A DNA stretch of 64,000 bases from Burkholderiales bacterium (GCA_947451925.1 CANGAW010000001.1:89281-153280), one strand, 5' to 3'. Positions 1 through 10,305 are shown, counted from the first letter of the stretch. A program made the numbers and translations. The notes: a model not told the origin generated them from the sequence alone.

Positions 1-1
1 A

Positions 2-64
2 GTTACTCATACGGCACAGGGCGCTACATGCCTCGAACACCTGCACTTAAGTCCCAATCTGTGA
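2..64 (+). CDS. C-terminal fragment of an upstream gene, possibly tsaE (tRNA t6A synthesis ATPase)
   Basis: Frame 2 is open from the window edge to TGA at 62-64 (VTHTAQGATCLEHLHLSPNL*) and overlaps the amiC start; tsaE-amiC-mutL order is common in beta-proteobacteria. Too short to identify by sequence. Confidence 0.35.
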   Translation, partial: VTHTAQGATCLEHLHLSPNL

Positions 65-1302
65 CTCCCATTTCCCGTCGCACGGTTTTAAAAGCCGGCG
101 CGACGCTGCTGCTATCGGTTTGCTCCGTGGGATCGGCCCGCTCGGCAGAAGTCGTGGCGGTGCGGGTCTGGCCGTCACCGGACTATTCACGCTTGACGCT
201 GGAAACCAGCAGCAAACTCAAGACTACGCATTTTCTTGTCAAAGACCCGAATCGTCTGGTCATTGAAATCGAAGGCATCAATCTGGATGCGAAGCTGAAA
301 AGTCTGGTCGCGAAAATTCACGCAAATGACCCGCTGATTGCCAGCGCGCGCATAGGGCAAAACCGTCCCGGTGTGGTCAGACTGGTGCTGGATCTGAAAG
401 CCGAAGTCAGGCCGCAGATTTTTTCTCTGGAGCCGATTGATCAGTACAAGCACCGTCTGATTTTTGACTTGTACCCGAACACGCCGGCAGACCCGATCAG
501 CAGCTTTTTGAAAGACCGTGCCGAAGCCGGCAATAACGCCAACAGCACCAACAACACAGCAGAGTCGGCAGAAGAGCAGACGCAAAAGCTTACCCGTTTA
601 TTTACCGTGGCGCTTGACCCCGGCCATGGCGGTGAAGACCCCGGTGCCGTTGGTGCAGGTGGCAGTCTTGAAAAAGACGTGGTGCTATCCATTGCCCGCC
701 GGCTGAAAGCCAAGCTGGAAAGCCAGCCTAACGTGCGGGTAATGCTAACCCGCGACGGTGACTATTTCGTGCCGCTGGATGTGCGCGTCAAGGAAGCGCG
801 CAAGATACAGGCTGACTTGTTTGTCTCGATTCATGCCGACGCTTTTGTCGAACCGACAGCGCGTGGCTCGTCCGTATTTGCCTTGTCCAATAAGGGCGCC
901 AGTTCAACGGCTGCACGCTGGCTGGCTAACAAAGAAAATGCGGCCGATCTGATTGGTGGCATTCATATCAAGAGCAATCATCAGCATTTGTCCAGCGTGC
1001 TGCTGGACCTGTCGACCACGGCGCAAATTAACGACAGCCTGAAGCTGGCCAAGTCGGTGCTCGGCGAAATCGGCAAAATCAATCGCCTGCACAAAGAGCA
1101 GGTTGAGCAGGCCGGATTTGCTGTGTTAAAAGCGCCGGACATTCCCAGCATTCTGGTAGAAACCGCCTTCATCTCTAACCCGGAAGAAGAAGCCAAACTC
1201 ACTGACAATAATTATCAGGACCAGATGGCTGATGCGCTCATGCGCGGCATACGCCGCTATTTACTGAAGAATCCTTCGCTGATTCGTAACAAGCTGACCT
1301 GA
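28..1302 (+). CDS. amiC: N-acetylmuramoyl-L-alanine amidase (AMIN + Amidase_3), Tat signal SRRTVLK
   Basis: VALDPGHGGEDPGAVG, LSIHADAF and ILVETAFISNPEEE motifs; twin-arginine N-terminus. Confidence 0.93.
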   Translation: MPRTPALKSQSVTPISRRTVLKAGATLLLSVCSVGSARSAEVVAVRVWPSPDYSRLTLETSSKLKTTHFLVKDPNRLVIEIEGINLDAKLKSLVAKIHANDPLIASARIGQNRPGVVRLVLDLKAEVRPQIFSLEPIDQYKHRLIFDLYPNTPADPISSFLKDRAEAGNNANSTNNTAESAEEQTQKLTRLFTVALDPGHGGEDPGAVGAGGSLEKDVVLSIARRLKAKLESQPNVRVMLTRDGDYFVPLDVRVKEARKIQADLFVSIHADAFVEPTARGSSVFALSNKGASSTAARWLANKENAADLIGGIHIKSNHQHLSSVLLDLSTTAQINDSLKLAKSVLGEIGKINRLHKEQVEQAGFAVLKAPDIPSILVETAFISNPEEEAKLTDNNYQDQMADALMRGIRRYLLKNPSLIRNKLT

Positions 1303-1312
1303 AGCTCAGGCT

Positions 1313-1954
1313 TCATGTCTGCCTGGCTTTCACCAAGCGCCACACGCCAGCGACCGCCACCGGAATGACTGCCGCACCCACACCGATCAAGACAATGGTG
1401 TTGAGATGGTCGCGGATCAAGGGAATATTGCCAAAGAAATAGCCACCTGCCACCAGCACTGCCACCCACACCACCGCACCGCTGATGTTATAGAGCTGAA
1501 ATTTCACAAACGGCATCTGCGAGACGCCCGCGACAAACGGCGCAAAGGTGCGTACCACCGGTAGCCAGCGCGCCAGCACAATGGTTTTTCCGCCATGGCT
1601 GTCAAAAAAGGCATGCGTCTTTTGCAGCGCATGACGATCCAGCCAGCGGTAGTTTTGCGTGTAAGCCTTGCTGCCAATGGCGCGGCCAATCAAATAATTA
1701 ACGGTATTACCCGTAACCGCTGCCACAATCAGCAAACTCACCAGCAGCCAGACATTCATTGTGCCGCTGGCGCAAAATGCGCCGCCAACAAAGAGCAAGG
1801 TGTCCCCTGGCAAAAATGGGAACACCACCAGCCCGGTTTCGGCAAAGACAATCGCAAACAACAGCGCATAGACTGCCGCGCCGTAATTCACCAGCATCGT
1901 GCCAAGGGTTTTATCAACATGCAGCAGCATGCCGAAGAGTTCGCTTAATTCCAT
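1313..1954 (-). CDS. DedA family membrane protein
   Basis: FAETGLVVFPFLPGDTLLFVGG and FARWLPVVRTFAPFVAG-type motifs; start set at MELSELFGMLL. Confidence 0.88.
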   Translation of the reverse strand: MELSELFGMLLHVDKTLGTMLVNYGAAVYALLFAIVFAETGLVVFPFLPGDTLLFVGGAFCASGTMNVWLLVSLLIVAAVTGNTVNYLIGRAIGSKAYTQNYRWLDRHALQKTHAFFDSHGGKTIVLARWLPVVRTFAPFVAGVSQMPFVKFQLYNISGAVVWVAVLVAGGYFFGNIPLIRDHLNTIVLIGVGAAVIPVAVAGVWRLVKARQT

Positions 1955-2057
1955 TGTTTGTACTCGCGCGGGATCCATAAAGGGCAGCCGGATCATACAC
2001 CGGCTGGTACAGCCTTCCCAGCATAAAAGCCGGACTGGGCAACGGTATAATCGCGCC

Positions 2058-3827
2058 ATGATTGTTCCCGCCCATGCACACCGTGCCATTACCCCCTTGC
2101 CTGATCAACTGATTTCCCAGATTGCCGCCGGGGAGGTGATCGAGCGTCCATCTGCTGTCGTCAAAGAATTATTGGAAAACGCGCTTGATGCCGGCGCCAC
2201 CCAGATCAGCGTGCGACTGGAACAGGGCGGCGTCAAGCGCATCGCTATTACCGACAATGGCCGTGGCATTCCGCCTGCGCAAATGCCGCTGGCTCTGGCC
2301 CGCCATGCGACATCCAAAATTGCTTCACTGACTGACCTGGAAAACGTCACTACGCTGGGCTTTCGCGGCGAAGCACTGGCATCGATTGCGTCCGTTGCGC
2401 AATTAACGCTGACTTCACGCAGCACCGATCAAGCCCATGCGTGGCAACTCAGCGGCCAGCCGCACAGCGAGCCTGAACCGGCATCCGGCACCCAAGGCAC
2501 CACGGTTGATGTGGAAGATTTGTATTTCAACACGCCGGCACGACGCAAATTTTTAAAAACCGAACAAACCGAATACGGCCATTGCATGGAAGTCGTGCGC
2601 CGCATTGCACTGGCGCGACCGGATGTGAATTTTTCGGTGACGCACAATGGCCGCGCCGTCGAGCATTGGAAAGAAGCCGAACAAGACAAACGCAGCGCGC
2701 AAATCCTGGGCGATGAATTTGCCAATGCGCGCCTGCCCTTGCAGGAAGCGGCAGGCCCACTGAATTTATATGGCTTTGTCGGCTTGCCCACAGCGGCACG
2801 GGCGCGCGCCGACGCCCAGTACTTTTATGTCAACGGCCGCTTCGTGCGCGACAAACTGCTCACCCATGCCGTGCGTTCTGCCTATCAGGATGTGCTGCAT
2901 GGCGACCGTTATCCATCGTATCTGCTGCAGCTTGATCTGGACCCGGCATTAGTTGATGTGAATGTGCATCCCTCAAAAATCGAAGTACGTTTTCGCGACA
3001 GCCGCGCAGTCCATCAGTTTGTATATCACGCTGTTAACCGCTGTCTGGCACAAACCTCGGCCACGTCATTTGGCAGCAGCCCGGCGCCACTGGCTGCCCC
3101 CAGCAATGCGATGCCGTGGATGCGCATGCAGCAACAAACCAGCTTTGGTGTGGCACAGGACACTGCCAGCTATGGCAGTTTGTTCACCAGCGCGTCCCTG
3201 CAAACTGCCACACCCACTGTGATGCCTGCAGCATCAGAAGAAGAATTCCCGCTCGGCTTCGCACTGGCGCAATTGCACGGCGTGTTCGTGCTGGCGCAAA
3301 ATCGCGCCGGTCTGATCGTGGTCGACATGCATGCCGCACACGAAAGAATTTTGTACGAACAATTCAAGCAAGCGCTCGAATCCAACACCGTGCAATTGCA
3401 GCCGCTGTTAATTCCGATGACCTTCGTTGCCGACCCGGTTGAAGTCGGCACGGTAGAAGAGCATCAGCAGGTGTTAACAGCGCTGGGGTTTGATATCGCA
3501 GTGATGTCACCGACAACGCTGGCCGTGCGCGGCATTCCCGCTTTGCTGAAAAACAGCGATGCACAAGCGTTGGCCCGCGACGTGCTGCGCGATGTGCGCG
3601 AATTCGGCGGCTCGCGGGTTCTGGTCGAACGACGCAACGAACTGCTCGGCACCATGGCTTGCCACACGGCGGTGCGTGCCAATCGCATATTAAGCATGCC
3701 CGAAATGAATGCGCTGCTGCGGCAAATGGAAGCCACTGAACGCGCCGACCAATGCAATCATGGTCGCCCGACCTGGGTTCAGCTGGCCGTGTCAGACCTT
3801 GATAAATTATTTTTACGTGGACAATAA
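2058..3827 (+). CDS. mutL: DNA mismatch repair protein MutL
   Basis: ISQIAAGEVIERPSAVVKELLENALDAGA, GFRGEAL; start at ATG 2058. Confidence 0.96.
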   Translation: MIVPAHAHRAITPLPDQLISQIAAGEVIERPSAVVKELLENALDAGATQISVRLEQGGVKRIAITDNGRGIPPAQMPLALARHATSKIASLTDLENVTTLGFRGEALASIASVAQLTLTSRSTDQAHAWQLSGQPHSEPEPASGTQGTTVDVEDLYFNTPARRKFLKTEQTEYGHCMEVVRRIALARPDVNFSVTHNGRAVEHWKEAEQDKRSAQILGDEFANARLPLQEAAGPLNLYGFVGLPTAARARADAQYFYVNGRFVRDKLLTHAVRSAYQDVLHGDRYPSYLLQLDLDPALVDVNVHPSKIEVRFRDSRAVHQFVYHAVNRCLAQTSATSFGSSPAPLAAPSNAMPWMRMQQQTSFGVAQDTASYGSLFTSASLQTATPTVMPAASEEEFPLGFALAQLHGVFVLAQNRAGLIVVDMHAAHERILYEQFKQALESNTVQLQPLLIPMTFVADPVEVGTVEEHQQVLTALGFDIAVMSPTTLAVRGIPALLKNSDAQALARDVLRDVREFGGSRVLVERRNELLGTMACHTAVRANRILSMPEMNALLRQMEATERADQCNHGRPTWVQLAVSDLDKLFLRGQ

Positions 3828-3833
3828 AACACC

Positions 3834-5039
3834 ATGAGTCGTCCACCGCTTGCGCAGTTCGCCCATGCGCCCATCCTGGTACTAATCACCGCGATGTTGA
3901 TGATGCAGCCGCTCTCCACCGATCTGTATCTGGCATCCTTGCCCAGTCTGGCAAGCGGCTTTCAGGTGCCGGTGTCAACGGTCCAGTTAACCTTGTCGCT
4001 GTTTGTCATTGGCTTTGGTGGCGCGCAACTCATCATCGGCCCGCTGTCGGATCGCTTTGGCCGCCGGCCTGTTTTGCTCATTGGTTTGAGTTTGTATGTA
4101 GTGGCTAGCGCCTTGTGCGGACTGGCCTCATCGATTGCGTTGCTGATTGCAGCGCGCTTTCTGCAGGCACTGGGCTGCTGTTCGGCAGTGATCATTGCCC
4201 GCGCTATCGTGCGCGATGCCTATGCGCCAGAAGACAGCGCCAGACTGATTGCGCGTGCCAGCACCTGGATTTCGCTAGCCCCCATCATCGGCCCCATACT
4301 GGGTTCCTATTTACAGGTGGCATTTGGCTGGCGCGCAGCCTTCGTTGCATTAGGCCTGTTTTCATCCATCGTATTGACCGCCTGCATCCTGCGCCTGCCC
4401 GAGACCAACGAACATAAAAATCCGCACGCCACCAATTTGTCCGGCATGCTGGCCAACTACCGTCTGGTATTGGGCTCGCGCGTGTTCTGGATCCATGCGC
4501 TGCCCGGCGCTTTTTCGTACGGCGTGATTTTTTTGTTTATCTCAGGCTCCTCTTTTGTGCTGATCAATGTGCTGGGCGTGCCGACGCAATGGTTTGGCTA
4601 TTGTTTCGCGCTCGGCGTGTCCGGCTACATGACCGGCACCCTGATTTGCCGGCGGCTGTTAAAAAGCATCAGCAGCGTTGCCGCACTGCGTATTGGCACC
4701 ACATGCTCACTCATTTCGGGCAGCTTTTTTCTGGCTACGACCATCGCCGGGCTTGCGCACTGGGCCATCATGGTGGTGGCGATGTTCATGGCCATGGTCT
4801 CGCATGGCATTAATTTTCCGGTCACGCAATCTGGTGCAGTCTCGCCCTTCCACAAACAGGCAGGGACTGCAGCCGGTCTGATGGGTGCACTGCTGATGTT
4901 GTTTGCCTTTTTAGTAGGCAGTCTGGTCGGCGCTACAAACAATGGCACGCTGTATCCGATGGCAAGCATTGCCTTCGTGCTGGGCTTGCTGAATTTTTGT
5001 TCGGTACGTGTTCTCGCCCGTTCTCCCACTTGCGAATGA
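3834..5039 (+). CDS. MFS multidrug transporter, Bcr/CflA type
   Basis: 12-TM MFS pattern, [29 protein letters not shown]. Confidence 0.88.
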   Translation: MSRPPLAQFAHAPILVLITAMLMMQPLSTDLYLASLPSLASGFQVPVSTVQLTLSLFVIGFGGAQLIIGPLSDRFGRRPVLLIGLSLYVVASALCGLASSIALLIAARFLQALGCCSAVIIARAIVRDAYAPEDSARLIARASTWISLAPIIGPILGSYLQVAFGWRAAFVALGLFSSIVLTACILRLPETNEHKNPHATNLSGMLANYRLVLGSRVFWIHALPGAFSYGVIFLFISGSSFVLINVLGVPTQWFGYCFALGVSGYMTGTLICRRLLKSISSVAALRIGTTCSLISGSFFLATTIAGLAHWAIMVVAMFMAMVSHGINFPVTQSGAVSPFHKQAGTAAGLMGALLMLFAFLVGSLVGATNNGTLYPMASIAFVLGLLNFCSVRVLARSPTCE

Positions 5040-5983
5040 ACAGCATAAAAAAACCACTGGCTGTGGCCATCATGGGGCCCACCGCCTCCGGCAAAACGGC
5101 GGCGGCGCTGCATATCGCCGCGCAACTGCCTTGCGAAATCATCTCGGTCGATTCGGCGCTGGTCTATCGCGGCATGGATATCGGTTCGGCCAAACCCAGC
5201 CTGGCAGAACGCGCAGCTGTGCCGCATCACTTGATTGATATTCTGGAGCCGAGCGAGTCCTATTCGGTGATGCAATTCCGGCAGGACGCCATCAGGCTGG
5301 TTAGCGAAATCAATGCCCGTGGCAAGCTGGCCTTGCTGGTTGGCGGCACCATGCTGTATTTCAAAGCCTTGCGCGACGGGCTGGACGATTTGCCGCAAGC
5401 GGACAAAGCGCTGCGTGCGCAACTCGACGCCGACATTGCCGCCTTCGGAAGCCCGGCCCTGCACGCCCGCCTGCAAACTCTGGACCCAATCACTGCTGCC
5501 CGCCTCAAACCCAATGACACCCAGCGCATTCAACGGGCAATGGAAATCCAGTTACTGACCGGCCAACCGATGTCAGCGCTGCTGGATAAGGCCATCAAGG
5601 TCGAGCTGCCGTTTACGTTGCTGCCCTTTGCCCTGGAGCCTTCAGATCGCAGCGTGCTGCATCAGCGCATTGCACTGCGATTTGACCAAATGCTCAATGC
5701 CAGCCCCGGCCTGCTCGACGAAGTGCGCAACTTGCGCAGCCGCGGCGACTTGCATCCACAACTGCCGTCCATGCGCTGCGTCGGTTACCGGCAAGCCTGG
5801 GAGTATCTGGATGGCGAGATTGATTTGCACAGTTTGCGCGAAAAAGGCATCGCTGCCACCCGCCAGTTAGCGAAACGGCAACTGACCTGGCTGCGCAGCA
5901 TGCCAGACCGAATCGTGGTCGATTGTCTGGCGCCGGATGCGGCACAGAATATTCTTGAGCAAGTTCAGGCTCACTTAGGTTGA
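5036..5983 (+). CDS. miaA: tRNA dimethylallyltransferase
   Basis: [14 protein letters not shown]-loop, [23 protein letters not shown] overlap with upstream MFS gene. Confidence 0.96.
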   Translation: MNSIKKPLAVAIMGPTASGKTAAALHIAAQLPCEIISVDSALVYRGMDIGSAKPSLAERAAVPHHLIDILEPSESYSVMQFRQDAIRLVSEINARGKLALLVGGTMLYFKALRDGLDDLPQADKALRAQLDADIAAFGSPALHARLQTLDPITAARLKPNDTQRIQRAMEIQLLTGQPMSALLDKAIKVELPFTLLPFALEPSDRSVLHQRIALRFDQMLNASPGLLDEVRNLRSRGDLHPQLPSMRCVGYRQAWEYLDGEIDLHSLREKGIAATRQLAKRQLTWLRSMPDRIVVDCLAPDAAQNILEQVQAHLG

Positions 5984-6020
5984 CACGAATCACCGCAGCC
6001 GCCATAATTTCGGGCTTCGT

Positions 6021-6097
6021 GGTGATATAGCTCAGTTGGTTAGAGCACAGCACTCATAATGCTGGGGTCGGTGGTTCAAATCCACCTATCACCACCA
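6021..6097 (+). tRNA. tRNA-Met (elongator), anticodon CAT
   Basis: 77-nt cloverleaf ggtgatatagctcagttggttagagcacagcactcataatgctgg...ggttcaaatccacctatcaccacca; encoded CCA; pairing GGTGATA/TATCACC. Confidence 0.95.
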
Positions 6098-6109
6098 CAA
6101 GTCTTCAGT

Positions 6110-6144
6110 AAAAAAGCACTCAGAGCGATCTGCGTGCTTTTTTT
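6110..6144 (+). terminator. Rho-independent terminator after tRNA-Met
   Basis: aaaaaagcac ... gtgcttttttt stem with T-tract. Confidence 0.75.
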
Positions 6145-6220
6145 ACGTCTGAAAGAACGTATCAGGTCTGGCTGCTGGCGAATGCCAGATAGTTAAGTGA
6201 AAATTTATTCGCTTGCAATG

Positions 6221-6370
6221 AAAGACACTGGGTCCCGGCCTGCGCCGGGACGACGTTTGCGGGGCTAGATAGCGGTAACTCGTCATCACATGCAGGTGAT
6301 GAAGGTAGGAAATTGGAATGCGCCTCAACCTCTACCGTCGCCCCAGCGCAGGCTGGGGCCCAGCGTCTTT
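6221..6370. repeat. Intergenic inverted-repeat element, copy A (34-nt arms 6221-6254 / 6337-6370)
   Basis: aaagacactgggtcccggcctgcgccgggacgac vs reverse complement of gtcgccccagcgcaggctggggcccagcgtcttt, 29/34 matches; second copy at 38836. Confidence 0.85.
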
Positions 6371-6426
6371 ACTTCACTGACCGGCATTAGGCTGCTGCCA
6401 ACTTGCCCAGCAAGAAAAAAACAGAA

Positions 6427-7410
6427 TCAATATTTCTGCAGCAAATATTCACTCACCTTCGTCGCATCTTTAGTCAGCAAAGTATCGAGACGAGAATTCA
6501 TCACGTAGATATTCTTACCAACTTTCGTCGCAGTAGTCGGAAACGAATGGGCAGTTTTATGCACAGCGTGTTGCGTGGCAGACTTCCAGCCGTCTGTAGA
6601 GATCAGCTCCACCACTTGGTCATTGCCTGCATTTTGCACGATAGTCAGGCGGGTTTTGTCACGTAACAGCATGCCGTCTGCGCCTTTCAATGCTTCGGGC
6701 AGGCTCACGCGTTCAATGTCGGCGCCATTGCTGGTGCTAATGCGGAAGATTTCGCCGCTGTTATATTTATTGACTAGTAAATAACCATCCGGATGCGCCA
6801 CGATGCCGTTTAGGTTGAATCCTTCACCCTTGAACAAATCGCTTCTCGCAAACACGCTGGCCTGACCTTTGACATCCACGCGATAAATCACCGGGGAAAA
6901 ACTGTCGGTCACATAGATATTGCCCGCCACGTCCATCGTCAGATCATTGGCGAAATGACCGCCTTCCACCAGCTTGCTCAGGTCATGATATGCACGGCGC
7001 TCGCCGGTCTTAGCATCGTAAGCTGCCACTGCTGCCAGTTTGTTTGCCGTGGCAGGACTGCTACGAGTCGATGCACCCAAGTCGCCAATAGCGGTCCACA
7101 GCAGGTTGCGTTTAGTGTCCAGATACAGGCCTACACTGGCGACGAGTTTTTCGTCCTGAATAAAGGGGGTGTAGACACCCTTGGTCGTCACTTTGCCTAT
7201 TACGCCCTTATGAATGGAGCTGACAAAAAACACTTTTTGCGCAGGGTGCCATGCAATGCCCTCGGGGTAGGCTTGGTCTGCCGTAAAGGTAATGCCTTGC
7301 GGCGACACAGCATCTGCGGCCTGGGTCAGGCCAGCGCAAAACATGGGGATGCTCAGCTGCGCTGCGACGACGAAGTTGCGGATAAATTTAGCGTTGCTCA
7401 ATGTAGACAT
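6427..7410 (-). CDS. Exported SMP-30/gluconolactonase-like beta-propeller protein
   Basis: Signal peptide to AAADA; repeated blades (YPEGIAWHPAQKVFFVSS, HFANDLTMDVAGNIYVTDS, NLNGIVAHPDGYLLVNKY). Confidence 0.7.
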   Translation of the reverse strand: MSTLSNAKFIRNFVVAAQLSIPMFCAGLTQAADAVSPQGITFTADQAYPEGIAWHPAQKVFFVSSIHKGVIGKVTTKGVYTPFIQDEKLVASVGLYLDTKRNLLWTAIGDLGASTRSSPATANKLAAVAAYDAKTGERRAYHDLSKLVEGGHFANDLTMDVAGNIYVTDSFSPVIYRVDVKGQASVFARSDLFKGEGFNLNGIVAHPDGYLLVNKYNSGEIFRISTSNGADIERVSLPEALKGADGMLLRDKTRLTIVQNAGNDQVVELISTDGWKSATQHAVHKTAHSFPTTATKVGKNIYVMNSRLDTLLTKDATKVSEYLLQKY

Positions 7411-7603
7411 GGGAAGCTTTCTGGCCATGAGGCCCGCAAGGTTTTAACAGCGATAAAAAGCGAAGCGTTTTCGTTCAAACCCAATAGGCCTGCCCTTGTC
7501 GAAGCGATATTTCAACAAAGTTAACACTTCGATTCAAAGACAAAAGCAGTCCAAACGAGGCAGTTAACGAACCGCGTTTAATGCGGATTTTTCTTCACGC
7601 TGC

Positions 7604-7960
7604 TTTCCTGGTGTGCGGGTACATCGCATCCATAGCAGTCTGGTCCATTTCGGTCTTGAACTTGTGCGCATCACCCAGTGACGGGTTGCCAGGTAGTCGT
7701 AGTTGATGTGCCAACGCCGTGCCGCTTCAAAATCATAACGATTTTGCGCATATTCTTTTGGCTCTGGCGCAAAGTGACGAAAGTGCACCGCCTGACCAGA
7801 AAACGGACTAGCGTTGCTGTTGAAAACGTTGGGGTCGCCCTCTTGTAGCGCTGTTGTGCTGCTCACCGACGCAGGCAAACAGTTTTTGCCACGGCCACAG
7901 GCATTTGGCGAGGTGCCTTATTGGGATAATCCGTATTTTCAGGAAAATATGAGCCGGTAA
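7604..7960 (-). pseudogene. Possible frameshifted gene remnant, unknown family
   Basis: Protein-like segments in successive minus frames: MFTGSYFPENTDYPNKAPRQMPVAVAKTV, then SSTTALQEGDPNVFNSNASPFSGQAVHFRHFAPEPKEYAQNRYDFEAARRWHINYDYLATR, then LGDAHKFKTEMDQTAMDAMYPHTRKAA*. Confidence 0.4.
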
Positions 7961-7985
7961 ACATTGCGCAACCAGCTTGAAATGC

Positions 7986-8024
7986 AAAAAGCCCTCTGCA
8001 ACAGAGGGCTGACAGAGGGCTTTT
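7986..8024. terminator. Terminator for the minus-strand lipoprotein gene, potentially bidirectional
   Basis: agccctctg caa cagagggct with A-tract (T-tract on minus) plus a third arm cagagggctttt on plus. Confidence 0.75.
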
Positions 8025-8082
8025 CGACAGCAGACTAAACTGCATTAATCCTGAATGCATTAACGCATTCAGGCTTCACAAC

Positions 8083-8973
8083 TTAGTCCTTCTTGGCCGG
8101 GATCACGCTCAACACACCGTTTTCGCTCAAGCGTGCTTTCAAGTCGTAAGACACGGCTTTGGCTTCATAGCCAGCAGCGTGCGCATCATTGACCTTGGCT
8201 TCGAGTGCGTCAGCAGTCGATTGGGCTTTTGACACGCTTTGTGCTGCCTTGTTGGCGGTGGCAGCCACATTGTTGGTGGTCACTTCCAGGTCTTTCACGG
8301 CAACGTTCAAACGCTGGCTCAAGTCTTTGGCATCGTCACTCGCTTGCACAGCGGTCAAGGATTTGCGGTCGGCATCAACAGAGAGTTGACGCGCTGCTTC
8401 TGAAGTCGCCAGTGCCGATTCCGAAACCGATTTGGCTTCAGTGCTGACTGCTACCGATGCCTTCGAAGTCAGGTCCGCTTCCTGGGACAGCTTGTCAGCA
8501 GCAGCAGCAACACTTTTTGCTTCGTCGCTGGCTTGTACCGCAGCTTTGGATGTGGCGCTGGCGTCCGTTGCCAGGCCCACAGCCGATGCGGATGCAGCTT
8601 GTGCTTCATCGCTGGCCTTGGCAGCGGCGGCGGCTGTCTCTGAGGCAGCGGCAGCTGTTTCCGAAGCAGCAGCTGATTTTTCTACAGCGGTGACCGAATT
8701 ATTTTTTGCTTCGGTGCTGACAGCAACGGCGCTATCCGATTGTGCTTTCGCTTCCGCGCTGGTGCCAATTGCCGATTCCGATGCAGCTTTGGATTGTGCA
8801 GCAAAAGCGGCAGCCTCTTGGGCAGCCAGAGCAGCCTGGGCCGCTTCTGCTTTAATTGCCTCGATCTGTGCCTGCAAAGAAGTAACGCTATCGGTTGTAG
8901 CGCAACCGGTCAGGAGGGCGGCAACAACAAATGACAGGGAATAAGCGATGTGACGTGAAGCCGATTTTTTCAT
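8083..8973 (-). CDS. Alanine-rich coiled-coil lipoprotein
   Basis: Lipobox LLTGC after MKKSASRHIAYSLSFVVAA; long degenerate Ala/Ser/Glu/Lys repeats. Confidence 0.75.
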   Translation of the reverse strand: MKKSASRHIAYSLSFVVAALLTGCATTDSVTSLQAQIEAIKAEAAQAALAAQEAAAFAAQSKAASESAIGTSAEAKAQSDSAVAVSTEAKNNSVTAVEKSAAASETAAAASETAAAAAKASDEAQAASASAVGLATDASATSKAAVQASDEAKSVAAAADKLSQEADLTSKASVAVSTEAKSVSESALATSEAARQLSVDADRKSLTAVQASDDAKDLSQRLNVAVKDLEVTTNNVAATANKAAQSVSKAQSTADALEAKVNDAHAAGYEAKAVSYDLKARLSENGVLSVIPAKKD

Positions 8974-9509
8974 AAAAATTCTCCGATATGGTGCTGCGAA
9001 CAGCAAGCAGTAATTGAAACTGCCAATTTAATATTATTTTTTTAGAATACTGAGTGATTCAAAAAGCACTGAAACAAATCACTAATTCTGGACATAAACA
9101 TAACATAATGCCCAGGCTTAAGCCAGCAAACTCAGATTTATTCGGCGCTGATTCATGCAATCAGGACTGAAAATATTCGATCGGTAAATGACTACTTAAA
9201 ATAGTAATTTAAGTCTGTTCCCGATGAGATGTGATATTCAAGCTGGCAAGTGAAATTAATAGTTAATAGTTAATGTCCGCCAGTCTGCCTGTCATTAATC
9301 CTCTGGTTTTGATATTTTTTTACTATTATTTTCAGTGTCCGGTTTTTTGAAACCTGAAATCAATCAGCACTACATTTAGTTCGGCAATGGGCCAGCAAAA
9401 ATCGGTTCGCGCAAATGCTCCACTGAGCACTAATCTGCACCATAATGCATCACTCAAAAACGTCTGTTTCCAATCCGTGTTTCGTTAACTGACTTATTTA
9501 GGAATATCA

Positions 9510-10220
9510 ATGAAAAGCTTGGCTTTAACCGCAGCACTTTCAGCCCTACTCCTGTTTTCCGGTTGCAGCACAGTCAATCCAGGGGACCCGCAAGCGAGCG
9601 CGCCGACTGAGGCCTCAGCTATTCCGGTGAAAGACGTGGGTGGCAAAATTGATGGCAAATCCAATGCCAAATCAGATAACAAAGCCGATGGCAAAACCAG
9701 TCTGGGCAGCGTTGAAATGGCGGACGCCGAAGTCAGAAAACTGCAAGAGCCCGCCAGCGGCGCAAAATCCAGCGCAGACAAAGGCGGCAATCAGGACCTC
9801 GCCCAAGACAGCGGCAAGGGCGCGCCTGACACGGCCAATGCGGAGCAACTCAACGACCCGTCAAAAGACCCGCTCAATGATGCCAAGAGCGTGCTGGCTA
9901 AGCGCAGCATTTATTTTGACTACGACAGCTTCGAAGTAAAAAAAGAATTCCGCAACATCGTTGAGGCACACGGCAAATATTTGCAGACCAACCCAAAGAA
10001 AAAGATATTGATTCAAGGTCATACCGACGAGCGAGGTGGCGCAGAATACAACCTGGCGCTTGGTCAGAAACGTGCTGAATCGGTGAAGAAAATCTTGTCG
10101 CTGTCAGGCGCAAAAGAAGAACAACTCGAAGCCGTCTCGCTGGGCAAAGAAAAGCCGAAAGCACTCAGCAGCGATGAAGCATCATGGGCTGAAAACCGGC
10201 GCGTTGATCTGGTGTATTGA
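9510..10220 (+). CDS. OmpA-family (Pal-like) lipoprotein
   Basis: Lipobox LFSGC; OmpA C-terminal motif IYFDYDSFEV...ILIQGHTDERGGAEYNLALGQKRAESV. Confidence 0.88.
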   Translation: MKSLALTAALSALLLFSGCSTVNPGDPQASAPTEASAIPVKDVGGKIDGKSNAKSDNKADGKTSLGSVEMADAEVRKLQEPASGAKSSADKGGNQDLAQDSGKGAPDTANAEQLNDPSKDPLNDAKSVLAKRSIYFDYDSFEVKKEFRNIVEAHGKYLQTNPKKKILIQGHTDERGGAEYNLALGQKRAESVKKILSLSGAKEEQLEAVSLGKEKPKALSSDEASWAENRRVDLVY

Positions 10221-10245
10221 TACCGCTCTTACGCTTTGATTCAAC

Positions 10246-10283
10246 AAAAAACCCCGCGAAAAATTTTCGCGGGGTTTTTTTAT
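10246..10283 (+). terminator. Rho-independent terminator
   Basis: aaaaaaccccgcgaaaa/ttttcgcggggtttttt. Confidence 0.9.
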
Positions 10284-10305
10284 TTGGCACAAGCTGTACG
10301 TAAAG

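Noticed and set aside
4625-5533. 302-aa minus-strand ORF
   Set aside because: Antisense to the MFS gene and miaA, both strongly supported.
8432-8944. 170-aa Ala-rich plus-strand ORF
   Set aside because: Mirror of the repetitive lipoprotein gene; the minus strand has a signal peptide and lipobox.
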